From NCBI RefSeq assembly GCF_003056345.1, contig NZ_PYWB01000002.1, positions 310,001 through 374,000 of the forward strand: DNA of 64,000 nt, given 5' to 3'. The notes under the pieces are model-generated. The model saw only the letters and a program-made list of their open reading frames with translations. It did not search any database and was not told where the DNA came from. This document shows positions 8,628 through 15,847 of this stretch, piece by piece. Numbering within the stretch: position 1 is the stretch's first letter; each line of letters begins with the position of its first letter. A program made the position numbers and the translations under genes. The stretch is from Devosia submarina (GTDB lineage Bacteria > Pseudomonadota > Alphaproteobacteria > Rhizobiales > Devosiaceae).

Positions 8628-9656
8628 ATGAAGAGATTCAGCGCGAGCAAAACGATCTTGGTGGCCGGTGGCGCGGGTTTTGTGGGTTCTCACCTGTGCG
8701 ATCAGTTGCTGCAGCAAGGCCATCGGGTCATCTGCGTCGACAATTTCCTGACCGGCTCGGCGGCCAATGTCCGCGCGCTGCAGAATCATCCTGCTTTCAG
8801 GCTGATCGAAGCCGATATCTGCAAGCCGCTCGATCCCGGTGAGGCGATCGACCAGATCTACAATCTGGCCTGTCCCGCTTCACCGCCGCACTATCAGGCC
8901 GATCCGATCCGCACGATGATGATCAGCGTTGTAGGCACAAGTAATCTGCTGAACCTGGCGGAACGGCATGACGCCACCTTCCTGCAGGCTTCAACCAGCG
9001 AAGTCTATGGCGATCCCGAACAGCACCCGCAGCAAGAAGATTATTGGGGCCATGTGAACTGCACCGGTCCTCGCGCCTGCTATGACGAAGGCAAACGCGC
9101 GGCCGAGACCCTTTGCTTTGACATGCTGCGCCTGGGCCGGGTCGATGCGCGGGTGGTTCGCATCTTCAACACCTATGGACCGCGCATGAGCCCAAGCGAT
9201 GGGCGCATTGTTTCGAACCTGATCGTGCAGGCACTCAAGGGTGAGCCGCTGACCATTTATGGCTCGGGCGAGCAAACCCGGTCCTTCTGTTTTGTTTCCG
9301 ATCTGGTTGCAGGGCTGATCAGGCTCATGAATGTCGACCCCAATCCCGGCATGCCCGTCAATATTGGCAATCCCGGCGAGTTCACGATCAATGAGCTGGC
9401 TGATCTGGTGCTGGAGATGACCGGTAGCAATTCTGCAATTGTTCACCACCCCTTGCCTGTTGATGATCCGCAGCGCCGGAGGCCTGACATCAGCCGGGCG
9501 CGTGCGGTGCTCGGATGGGAGCCGACGCTGAGCCTGGCGGACGGCTTGGCTATGACCATTCCGTGGTTTGCAGAGGCGCTAAACCTGTCGCTGCCAAAGA
9601 CAGCGACCCGGCGCCGTGCCGCGCAGCCAAGCCTCGTGGCAGCGGCGTCGCTCTAG
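8628..9656 (+). CDS. UDP-glucuronate decarboxylase (UDP-xylose synthase)
   Basis: Converts UDP-glucuronate to UDP-xylose with bound NAD, releasing CO2. The 342-residue SDR has GGAGFVG at 14-20, the STSEVYG segment with the catalytic Glu125, the PRACYDEGKR motif with Tyr152/Lys156, and the ACPASPPHYQ segment that marks this family. It is the last gene of the operon, five bases after copy 3 of the CgeB genes, and uses the product of Ugd encoded on the other strand. A perfect nine-base hairpin follows at 9679-9700. Confidence 0.93.
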   Translation: MKRFSASKTILVAGGAGFVGSHLCDQLLQQGHRVICVDNFLTGSAANVRALQNHPAFRLIEADICKPLDPGEAIDQIYNLACPASPPHYQADPIRTMMISVVGTSNLLNLAERHDATFLQASTSEVYGDPEQHPQQEDYWGHVNCTGPRACYDEGKRAAETLCFDMLRLGRVDARVVRIFNTYGPRMSPSDGRIVSNLIVQALKGEPLTIYGSGEQTRSFCFVSDLVAGLIRLMNVDPNPGMPVNIGNPGEFTINELADLVLEMTGSNSAIVHHPLPVDDPQRRRPDISRARAVLGWEPTLSLADGLAMTIPWFAEALNLSLPKTATRRRAAQPSLVAAASL

Positions 9657-9678
9657 CAAGGCAAGATCGCAAAACAAA

Positions 9679-9700
9679 GCGGAGCGCGTGGGCGCTCCGC
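9679..9700 (+). terminator. Hairpin after the sugar operon
   Basis: GCGGAGCGC (9679-9687) pairs perfectly with GCGCTCCGC (9692-9700) around a four-base loop, 22 bases after the decarboxylase stop. There is no U-tract, so it may be a weak or Rho-assisted terminator. Confidence 0.5.
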
Positions 9701-9737
9701 ATCACTGGAAAGCTGGTGTTTGGTTAGGCCCGGCTGG

Positions 9738-10007
9738 CTAACCGGCTCCGCGCAGATTGTGCTGGCCTACGAGAGGCTTGAGCATGGCCTCCTCCACATC
9801 GGAGATAAACTCGTCCTTGGGTGGCCTCGGCGTCGGAATACCGGCAAGCGGGTCCGCCTCCTGTTGGCGCCGCAATTCTTTCTCGATCAGTTCTTCCACG
9901 TGTTCGGTGCGGCCTGCAACCAGGCGCGCAGCCTTGAAGGGCGGGATGCCGAACTGTTCGGTCAGGAACTGCACATCGCTTTCCATGGGCACTGATGAAT
10001 CGGGCAT
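9738..10007 (-). CDS. Small conserved hypothetical protein
   Basis: An 89-residue acidic, helix-rich soluble protein with no cysteine, signal peptide or membrane segment. GGAG lies upstream of the ATG at 10007. The N-terminal half (residues 10-50) reads as a regular amphipathic helical segment, FLTEQFGIPPFKAARLV then VEELIEKEL, reminiscent of a UBA- or HTH-like fold. No function is assigned. It diverges from the YciE/YciF-like gene and shares a 170-base intergenic region with it. Confidence 0.65.
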   Translation of the reverse strand: MPDSSVPMESDVQFLTEQFGIPPFKAARLVAGRTEHVEELIEKELRRQQEADPLAGIPTPRPPKDEFISDVEEAMLKPLVGQHNLRGAG

Positions 10008-10045
10008 GGCTTGATCTCCACTATCTTCTGATCAACGCGCTTTGA

Positions 10046-10061
10046 GGGGGCTCGCTCCCCC
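10046..10061. repeat. GC hairpin in divergent intergenic region
   Basis: GGGGG (10046-10050) pairs with CCCCC (10057-10061) across a six-base loop. It lies in the 5' leader of the minus-strand gene, so it could be a regulatory hairpin or a chance palindrome. Confidence 0.3.
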
Positions 10062-10180
10062 TTATCAAGAGTTAAGCCATCAGGGCTGAAAATCCAGTCT
10101 GTACAACATGGGTTAGTCCGGCATCTCGCACCAACGCCATCCCGTTAGAAGCTTACCAAGCCTCATCACAGGAAAAACTC

Positions 10181-10687
10181 ATGACCGATACGAACGGCAT
10201 TTTCGTCACCGGCCTGCGCAATGCGCATGCTATGGAAAATCAGGCGCTTTCGATCATGAAGCCGCAAGTCGAGCGTATTGAGAACTATCCCGAAGTCGCC
10301 CAACGGCTGGCGCAGCACATTGCCGAAACGGAAGTGCAGATCGAGCGGCTCGAGCAAATTCTCGAGGGCTTTGGCGAAAGCAAATCATCCCTCAAGGATG
10401 CCGCTCTTTCGCTCAGCGGCAGCATGGCAGCAATTACCCACTCCATGGCGCCCGACGAGATCGTCAAGAACAGCTTCGCCAATTATGCTTTCGAGCATTT
10501 CGAGATTGCCGCCTACAAGAGCCTGCTGGCCCTGTCGAACCAAGCCGGCAACAGCACGGCGACGGCCCTGCTGCGGCAGAATTTGGATGAAGAACTGTCC
10601 ATGGCCCAGTGGCTCGACCAGAACATTGAGCCAGTGACACTGAAATATGCCGCGCTGAGCGAAAGCGGCCAGACAGCCAAGAAATAG
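10181..10687 (+). CDS. YciE/YciF-type ferritin-like DUF892 protein
   Basis: The 168-residue all-helical protein matches the YciE/YciF (DUF892) family. That family forms four-helix, ferritin-like bundles and is induced by general stress in many proteobacteria. Metal-ligand-like residues sit in the paired helices: E, H and E around residues 45-55 (AQHIAETEVQIERLE) and H/E around 103-108 (FEHFEIAAYKS). It is followed nine bases later by the zinc alcohol dehydrogenase, so the two are probably co-transcribed. Exact biochemical role is not known for the family. Confidence 0.85.
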   Translation: MTDTNGIFVTGLRNAHAMENQALSIMKPQVERIENYPEVAQRLAQHIAETEVQIERLEQILEGFGESKSSLKDAALSLSGSMAAITHSMAPDEIVKNSFANYAFEHFEIAAYKSLLALSNQAGNSTATALLRQNLDEELSMAQWLDQNIEPVTLKYAALSESGQTAKK

Positions 10688-10696
10688 GTCAGGCCC

Positions 10697-11869
10697 ATGA
10701 AAGCTCTTTGTTGGCACGGCAAGCATGACGTGCGCTACGATACCGTCCCCGATCCCAAGATCGAGGACGCTCAGGATGTCATCATCAAGGTTACGAGCTG
10801 CGCCATTTGCGGCTCGGACCTCCACCTTTATGACGGCTTCATGCCGACCATGGAGTCCGGCGATGTGCTGGGCCACGAGACCATGGGTGAAGTGGTCGAG
10901 GTCGGCTCCGAACACACCAAGTTCAAGGTCGGTGACCGCGTTGTGGTGCCGTTCAATATCGCCTGCGGGCAGTGCTTCTTCTGCCAGAAGGGGCTGTGGT
11001 CCCTGTGCGATCGGAGCAACCCCAATGCCAAGATGGCGGAAGCGGCCATGGGCCATTCGCCATCGGGTCTGTTTGGTTACTCCCACATGCTGGGCGGCTA
11101 TGCCGGTGGGCAGGCGGAATATATGCGTGTGCCCTTCGCCAATGTTGGGCCGATCAAGGTTCCCGACGCCTTGAGCGATGAGCAGGTGCTGTTTCTGTCC
11201 GACATCTTCCCCACCGGCTACATGGCGGCGGAAAATGCCGATATCGAACCGGGTGACACGGTTGCTATCTGGGGATGCGGGCCGGTTGGCCAGTTCGCTA
11301 TCCAGAGCGCCTGGATGCTGGGCGCGGGCCGGGTCATTGCGATCGATAATGTGCCTGAACGCCTGGAAATGGCGCGCACGCACGGCAAGGCCGAAACCAT
11401 AAATTTCGACGAGCAGTCCGTGTTCGAGACGCTCAACGAAATGACGGGCGGCCGCGGTCCCGACCGGTGCATCGACGCCGTAGGAACCGAAGCCCATGGC
11501 GGCGGCTCGCTCGATGCGGCGCTCGACAACGTCAAGAAGACGCTTCGGGTCGGAACCGACCGGCCCCATGTTCTGCGTGAGGCCATCATGGTTTGCCGCA
11601 AGGGTGGCACGATCTCCATGCCGGGCGTTTATGTTGGATTCTTGGACAAGGTTCCGATGGGCGCCTTCATGAACAAGGCTTTGACCCTCAAGACCGGCCA
11701 GACCCATACCCACCGCTATCTTGCGCCACTAATGGAAAAGATCGTCGACGGCACGATCGATCCTACCTTTATTATCACCCACAAGGCCGGGCTCGACGCG
11801 GGTCCTGATCTTTACCGCACCTTCCGGGACAAGCAGGACAGCTGCATAAAGGTCGTCATGAAGCCTTAA
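10697..11869 (+). CDS. Zinc-dependent alcohol dehydrogenase (formaldehyde dehydrogenase-like MDR)
   Basis: A medium-chain dehydrogenase of 390 residues. Catalytic zinc ligands are Cys38 and His60-Glu61; the four structural zinc cysteines are Cys90, Cys93, Cys96 and Cys104; the NAD-binding glycine motif is WGCGPVGQ around residues 191-198. The long insert after the structural zinc site and the DAVGTEAHG segment match the glutathione-independent formaldehyde dehydrogenase-like group. The real substrate is unknown. It follows the YciE/YciF gene by nine bases and ends at a strong terminator. Confidence 0.88.
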   Translation: MKALCWHGKHDVRYDTVPDPKIEDAQDVIIKVTSCAICGSDLHLYDGFMPTMESGDVLGHETMGEVVEVGSEHTKFKVGDRVVVPFNIACGQCFFCQKGLWSLCDRSNPNAKMAEAAMGHSPSGLFGYSHMLGGYAGGQAEYMRVPFANVGPIKVPDALSDEQVLFLSDIFPTGYMAAENADIEPGDTVAIWGCGPVGQFAIQSAWMLGAGRVIAIDNVPERLEMARTHGKAETINFDEQSVFETLNEMTGGRGPDRCIDAVGTEAHGGGSLDAALDNVKKTLRVGTDRPHVLREAIMVCRKGGTISMPGVYVGFLDKVPMGAFMNKALTLKTGQTHTHRYLAPLMEKIVDGTIDPTFIITHKAGLDAGPDLYRTFRDKQDSCIKVVMKP

Positions 11870-11886
11870 GCGACACACCACAAACA

Positions 11887-11919
11887 AAAACGCTCCCCAA
11901 AGATCTTGGGGAGCGTTTT
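11887..11919 (+). terminator. Rho-independent terminator after alcohol dehydrogenase
   Basis: A perfect 14-base stem (11887-11900 with 11906-11919) around a five-base loop starts with four A and ends with TTTT. The A/T flanks make it usable on both strands, so it probably also ends the minus-strand MBL/small membrane protein unit. Confidence 0.9.
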
Positions 11920-11941
11920 GCTTTAGGCGGCCGCCTTCCGA

Positions 11942-12115
11942 TCAGCTGCCGTCCCGCTCTTCAGCGCGATATTCCTGCTTGGTGGCGATTTCGGTCGCAA
12001 CACGTTCCTGGTGCGTGCGCTTCTTGTTGCGCATGGCGCTGATAGCCATGATCAACCCAAGCGCGGCTACGCCCAGAGTGAGAAGCAAAAGCCAGACCGT
12101 TGGTCCTGATTCCAT
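11942..12115 (-). CDS. 57-residue single-pass membrane protein
   Basis: An ATG at 12115 with a perfect AAGGAG upstream opens a 57-codon frame. Residues 7-28 are a hydrophobic helix (VWLLLLTLGVAALGLIMAIS), followed by a strongly charged tail rich in Lys, Arg and Glu. Topology is probably N-out, C-in by the positive-inside rule (RNKKR directly after the helix). It lies 22 bases downstream of the MBL-fold hydrolase and is likely co-transcribed with it. No family recognised; the call rests on the ribosome binding site and clean membrane-protein composition. Confidence 0.7.
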   Translation of the reverse strand: MESGPTVWLLLLTLGVAALGLIMAISAMRNKKRTHQERVATEIATKQEYRAEERDGS

Positions 12116-12137
12116 TGTGTAGCTCCTTTTTGTTTGG

Positions 12138-12968
12138 TCAGTGCTGCGATCGCGGCACGGCGATCTGCCTGAAATTGTCGGCGAGCTGGTGCAAAGCGGC
12201 CGTCATTTCGGCGCCTTGCATGGCGCGGCCATGGCCGGTCACCAGCAGGTCGGGTTCGAGGCTCGCAAGGAGCCGAACCGATTGCTCTGCGGCCACCCAG
12301 TCGGGGGTGAGATAGCGCGGTGGCCCATGCATTTCGGGCTCCTGCACCACCACCTCATAAGCGGATTCCTGACCGGTGGTGATCACCGCATCCCCTGCAA
12401 TCAGGAGCCGATCCTGTTGGCGCCAAAGCGATATATGCCCAGTCGTGTGCCCTGGCGTATGCACCCATTGCCAACCCGGCAGCGGCGGTACAGAGCCGTC
12501 CTCCGGCAGCTGGCGGAGCCAGCGGGAGACATCAATGGGATCCCGGGGGAAAAGGGGCGAAAGCTTTGGTATGATCCCGCCGTCGGCCGCTGCATCAGGT
12601 GGTGGATAAGCCTGTTGGCCCGTCAAATAGGGTGTCTCGAGCGCATGGGCGTAGACGGGGCAGTTCCAATGCTCCAGCAAATCGACCAGTGCGCCGACAT
12701 GATCGAAGTGCGCATGGGTCATGAGGATTGCCGCAGGCGGATTATCCGCACCAAACCTGGCCGTGGCCGCTGCGATAATGGAAGGGGCGCTTCCGTGCAG
12801 GCCGGCATCTATGAGCACCCAGTCTTTTGCACCCGGCAAGCCCACGAAAACAATGTTGACCATGGTCAGGCGCCGGTAGGCCACGTCCGGAGTGAGCTCG
12901 CGAATATGCTCGTCGCCCTTGTCCTCCGTTGCGCGCGCCTCCTGCGACAAAGGGATTTGTACAGCCAT
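12138..12968 (-). CDS. MBL-fold metallo-hydrolase
   Basis: The 276-residue cytosolic protein has the metallo-beta-lactamase fold zinc motif THAHFDH (His85, His87, Asp89, His90), followed by TPGHTTGH near 175, AGDAVIT near 194 and the C-terminal TGHG. These supply a dinuclear metal site of the glyoxalase II/lactonase type. Substrate not identifiable. It is the first gene of a minus-strand pair with the 57-residue membrane protein. A sequence one base from the EcfG promoter consensus lies at 12991-13015 in the correct orientation, so general-stress control is possible but weakly supported. Confidence 0.87.
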   Translation of the reverse strand: MAVQIPLSQEARATEDKGDEHIRELTPDVAYRRLTMVNIVFVGLPGAKDWVLIDAGLHGSAPSIIAAATARFGADNPPAAILMTHAHFDHVGALVDLLEHWNCPVYAHALETPYLTGQQAYPPPDAAADGGIIPKLSPLFPRDPIDVSRWLRQLPEDGSVPPLPGWQWVHTPGHTTGHISLWRQQDRLLIAGDAVITTGQESAYEVVVQEPEMHGPPRYLTPDWVAAEQSVRLLASLEPDLLVTGHGRAMQGAEMTAALHQLADNFRQIAVPRSQH

Positions 12969-13048
12969 AGCATTTCTCCTATGGCCTGCTAACGGCGGGC
13001 GCTGCGGAGAGTTTCCAATGGACGGTGATTGTTTGTCGGGTTTGGTGC

Positions 13049-13789
13049 TTAGCGCGGTTCCCTGATGTGGTGAAGATAGCGCTCGTCGAACTCACCGAGC
13101 GCCTTGGCTGCAGCAAGGTTTGGCAGCGTGACCCTGTTGGCCTGCCATGTGAGCAGGTTCTTCTTGCGCAGGCTCTGCACGACCCGATTGGCATGAACCG
13201 AGGAAAGCCCCAGCGTATCTGCCAGGTCCTGCTGGGTGAGTGGAAGCCTATAATCATCAGCCGCCCCCAGCCCAACAGCTTCAAGGCGAGCGCCCAGCTC
13301 GCAAAACAGATGTGCGGCACGGGCCTCAGCCGAGAGGCGCCCCAGGCAGATGATCCACTCGCGCTGCAAGGCGCCGTCCAGCAAGGTTAGAAGCCAGAGC
13401 AAGCGGGTGAGGTGCGGGAATTCCTCGGTGATGTTCTTTATCGCTTGGTGCGGGTAGATCGCCAATTGGCACGGAGCCAGGGCCATAACGGAATGGTCCA
13501 TCTCCTTGAGCGGGAAGCTGTGCAGGTCAATGAAGTCGCCGGGAACATGGATCAGGGTGAACTGGCGCTCTCCGCTGGCGACCATGCGATAACGGGCCGC
13601 GAACCCGCTGACAAGCAGGGTGCAACGTTCGGGGCGGTCGCCTTCGCGCACGATATCGGCCCCAGCGCCGACATCTTCAAAGGCGCTGACGGCCTTGATC
13701 AGGGCCTGCTGCTCTGCCATTCCGAGTGCGTCGCGATGCTCCAGGCGACGGAAGAATGGATCAAGGCGCTTTTCCACCAGCTCGTCCAT
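13049..13789 (-). CDS. Crp/Fnr-family transcriptional regulator
   Basis: The 246-residue regulator has an N-terminal cyclic-nucleotide-binding-like beta roll (residues 25-125, including VREGDRPERCTLLVSGFAARY) and a C-terminal winged helix-turn-helix (LTQQDLADTLGLSSVHANRVVQSLR, about 180-205). It lacks an Fnr-type N-terminal cysteine cluster, so an iron-sulfur oxygen sensor is unlikely. The start at 13789 is preferred over 13819 because GGAAGGAG lies just upstream. It diverges from the aldo/keto reductase gene and may regulate it. Confidence 0.87.
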   Translation of the reverse strand: MDELVEKRLDPFFRRLEHRDALGMAEQQALIKAVSAFEDVGAGADIVREGDRPERCTLLVSGFAARYRMVASGERQFTLIHVPGDFIDLHSFPLKEMDHSVMALAPCQLAIYPHQAIKNITEEFPHLTRLLWLLTLLDGALQREWIICLGRLSAEARAAHLFCELGARLEAVGLGAADDYRLPLTQQDLADTLGLSSVHANRVVQSLRKKNLLTWQANRVTLPNLAAAKALGEFDERYLHHIREPR

Positions 13790-13862
13790 GTGGCTCCTTC
13801 CCTGCTCGCCTGCAAGCATTGCCGGCCGTGCCTCGGCTCATTCTCTAACCTGTGATGCCGCC

Positions 13863-13888
13863 GGAACCCAGCGCTTTTGCAACCTGTT
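13863..13888 (+). promoter_or_regulatory. Weak EcfG-like promoter candidate for the aldo/keto reductase
   Basis: GGAAC (13863-13867), 17 bases, then TGTT (13885-13888), one base away from the GGAAC-N16/17-CGTT consensus of the alphaproteobacterial general stress sigma factor. It lies about 65 bases before the ATG. One-mismatch matches arise by chance, so this is tentative. Confidence 0.25.
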
Positions 13889-13951
13889 GGCAGGTCGCCG
13901 CCATGTTCCACGAGCGCGGCATAGTTTCAGCCTTGAAAGCAGATAATCATC

Positions 13952-14794
13952 ATGCCTTCCAACATTCCCCAGATCGCATTGAACGACGGACGGACCATTC
14001 CCCAGCTGGGCTTTGGTGTCTGGCAAGTGCCAGATAATGAAGCCACTCAGGCGGTTCACCACGCTATCGAGGCCGGCTATCGGCTGATCGATACGGCCGA
14101 AGGATACAACAATGAAGAAGGTGTCGGCCGTGCCATTCGCGAGTGTGGTGTTGCTCGCGAGGATCTTTTCATAACCAGCAAGCTGCGGAACGGGGCGCAT
14201 GCCTTTGACCAGGCGATGGCGGCATTCGACGAAACGCAGCGCAAATTGAGTCTCGATTATCTCGACATGTTCCTGATCCACTGGCCCGTGCCCGAGCAGG
14301 ACAAATATGTCGACGCCTGGAAAGCTCTCGTGAAGCTGCAGGAACAGGGGCGCGTGCGCTCGATTGGCGTGTCGAATTTTCTGCCCGAACATCTGGACAG
14401 GGTCATTGAAGCCACAGGCGTTGTTCCGGCCGTGAACCAGATCGAGTTGCATCCCAAGTACCAGCAGCGCGATGTGCGCGATGCCCACAGGCAGCGCAAT
14501 ATCCAGATTGAATGCTATAGCCCCCTGGGCAGTGGCGCCGTGCTGAAGGACGAGACCATCGCATCCATCGCCGACAAGCATGGCAAGAGCGTTGCCCAGG
14601 TGATCCTGCGCTATCTGCTCGACCAAGATGTCATTGTTATTCCCAAATCCACCCACGCCGAACGCATCCAGAACAATATTGATGTGTTCGGCTTCTCGCT
14701 CGATGACGAGGATCGCAAGAAGATCGATGCGCTGGACGATCCGAAGAACGGCAAGACGGGCGGTTTTCCGGAAACCATGAACTCGCTGTTCTAG
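13952..14794 (+). CDS. Aldo/keto reductase
   Basis: The 280-residue NADPH-dependent TIM-barrel reductase carries the full catalytic tetrad Asp47, Tyr52, Lys77 and His110 (in DTAEGY, SKLRN and FLIHWP). The C-terminal IPKSTHAERIQNN segment binds the 2'-phosphate of NADPH. The length and motifs fit the 2,5-diketo-gluconate reductase-like (DkgA) group that detoxifies or reduces small aldehydes. The specific substrate is not visible. It diverges from the Crp/Fnr regulator and ends at a U-tract terminator. Confidence 0.9.
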   Translation: MPSNIPQIALNDGRTIPQLGFGVWQVPDNEATQAVHHAIEAGYRLIDTAEGYNNEEGVGRAIRECGVAREDLFITSKLRNGAHAFDQAMAAFDETQRKLSLDYLDMFLIHWPVPEQDKYVDAWKALVKLQEQGRVRSIGVSNFLPEHLDRVIEATGVVPAVNQIELHPKYQQRDVRDAHRQRNIQIECYSPLGSGAVLKDETIASIADKHGKSVAQVILRYLLDQDVIVIPKSTHAERIQNNIDVFGFSLDDEDRKKIDALDDPKNGKTGGFPETMNSLF

Positions 14795-14798
14795 GCGG

Positions 14799-14854
14799 CG
14801 CTAGCCCAACCAGCTCCCTCTTCCGCCGGGAGGGGCTGGTGCTAGGCGCTTTTT
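14799..14854 (+). terminator. Rho-independent terminator after aldo/keto reductase
   Basis: An inverted repeat with inner arms at 14809-14820 and 14828-14840 and outer arms CTAG/CTAG is followed by TTTTT at 14850-14854. Confidence 0.7.
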
Positions 14855-14900
14855 CGGATAGCTGGGTTCTAGCTGATATGCGCATCCCGTTCCGCTGCGT

Positions 14901-15530
14901 TCAGCGCAAAAGTCCCTCGCGTTCAAATGCCTCCCAGCCCTCAAGAGATGGACGCACGCCCTCCTGCTCACCGGTAGGCTTGGCAGAAGGAGAAGGGCTC
15001 TTGCGCGAACGTGTGAGCGCCCGCCTTGCCGCCGCTCGTCTTCTGTTCTCGGCTGCTGCAATGGCATCATCTTCCCGCCACGTATCCACAAGATCGCGAT
15101 CGAGAATTTCCTCCACGCGGCGGGGATTAAATACGTGGAAGGTAATCTTTTTCGCGCGGCCATAGAGCTTCACGGTCCGCGTTCCGGCGCTTGCCAGCCG
15201 ACCATCCTTGAGCCAGCGATGCCGTTCGGTCGTGGAGATAGCAAGAATGTCCTCCAGCTCGCGCGGAATGATCGGCAGGTTCTCCACGCGCAATAAGGCC
15301 TCGCTGACCATGGCAGCGACCGCGCAAAACTGCTCCGCAAGGTGCTCGGGCATGCGCAATGCCAGCACGCCCCCATCCAGCACGAGGCATTTCCTTGTTT
15401 TAACCGGCAGGCGCGCCCGAATATCATTGAGGATGCCTTTGCACCGAACTGCCGACCCAAGCATAGCAGCAGAAGGAAGCGTCCATTCATGGACCAGCGG
15501 CGCAACGAGCTCGGGCTTGGGAGAAGGCAT
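14901..15530 (-). CDS. Hypothetical protein with helix-turn-helix-like segment
   Basis: The 209-residue protein has no confident family. The N-terminal 75 residues look globular. Around residues 85-120 lies IIPRELEDILAISTTERHRWLKDGRL, followed by FHVFNPRRVEEILDR, a layout like the small helix-turn-helix domains that pair a recognition helix with a beta wing (MerR/excisionase-like). The C-terminal 50 residues are highly basic (AENRRRAAARRALTRSRKS), as in nucleic-acid binding proteins. ATG 15530 is used; an in-frame TTG at 15539 is possible. It is a monocistronic gene between the reductase terminator and tRNA-Arg. Confidence 0.6.
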   Translation of the reverse strand: MPSPKPELVAPLVHEWTLPSAAMLGSAVRCKGILNDIRARLPVKTRKCLVLDGGVLALRMPEHLAEQFCAVAAMVSEALLRVENLPIIPRELEDILAISTTERHRWLKDGRLASAGTRTVKLYGRAKKITFHVFNPRRVEEILDRDLVDTWREDDAIAAAENRRRAAARRALTRSRKSPSPSAKPTGEQEGVRPSLEGWEAFEREGLLR

Positions 15531-15646
15531 AGAGCTCAAATAGCAATTTATCCGGTGGCTTCAACCAATTCAGGCAGAGTTGAACCGCGAGGAAATTGAC
15601 TATCCAGTTCTGCGGAACGGCAGGCGGTAGCTGCTGAATAAAGAAA

Positions 15647-15723
15647 TGGCGCGCCCTAAGAGATTCGAACTCCTGACCCCCAGATTCGTAGTCTGGTGCT
15701 CTATCCAGCTGAGCTAAGGGCGC
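15647..15723 (-). tRNA. tRNA-Arg (anticodon ACG)
   Basis: The minus strand folds into a standard cloverleaf: acceptor GCGCCCT/AGGGCGC, D-arm with AGCTCAGCTGGATAGAGC, anticodon stem CCAGA/TCTGG around CTACGAA (anticodon ACG), T-arm with TTCGAAT, and an encoded 3' CCA. ACG becomes ICG after deamination and reads CGU, CGC and CGA. Confidence 0.97.
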
Positions 15724-15847
15724 GCACGGCCGTCGGAACGGCGGCTCAGGTGAAGCGAGGTGCTTAACTGCCTGAAGCGGCGCAACCCATACATGGGCCT
15801 TTCCAGCTTGGCAAGCGTTCAGATGATAGTTTTGCGACTGAGTGGAT

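Noticed and set aside
10385-11713. 442-codon minus-strand frame opposite the zinc dehydrogenase
   Set aside because: Shadow of a gene with clear zinc-site residues; no independent support.
9738-15723. Genomic island beside tRNA-Arg
   Set aside because: No integrase, no direct repeat of the tRNA 3' end and no change in codon style were found.
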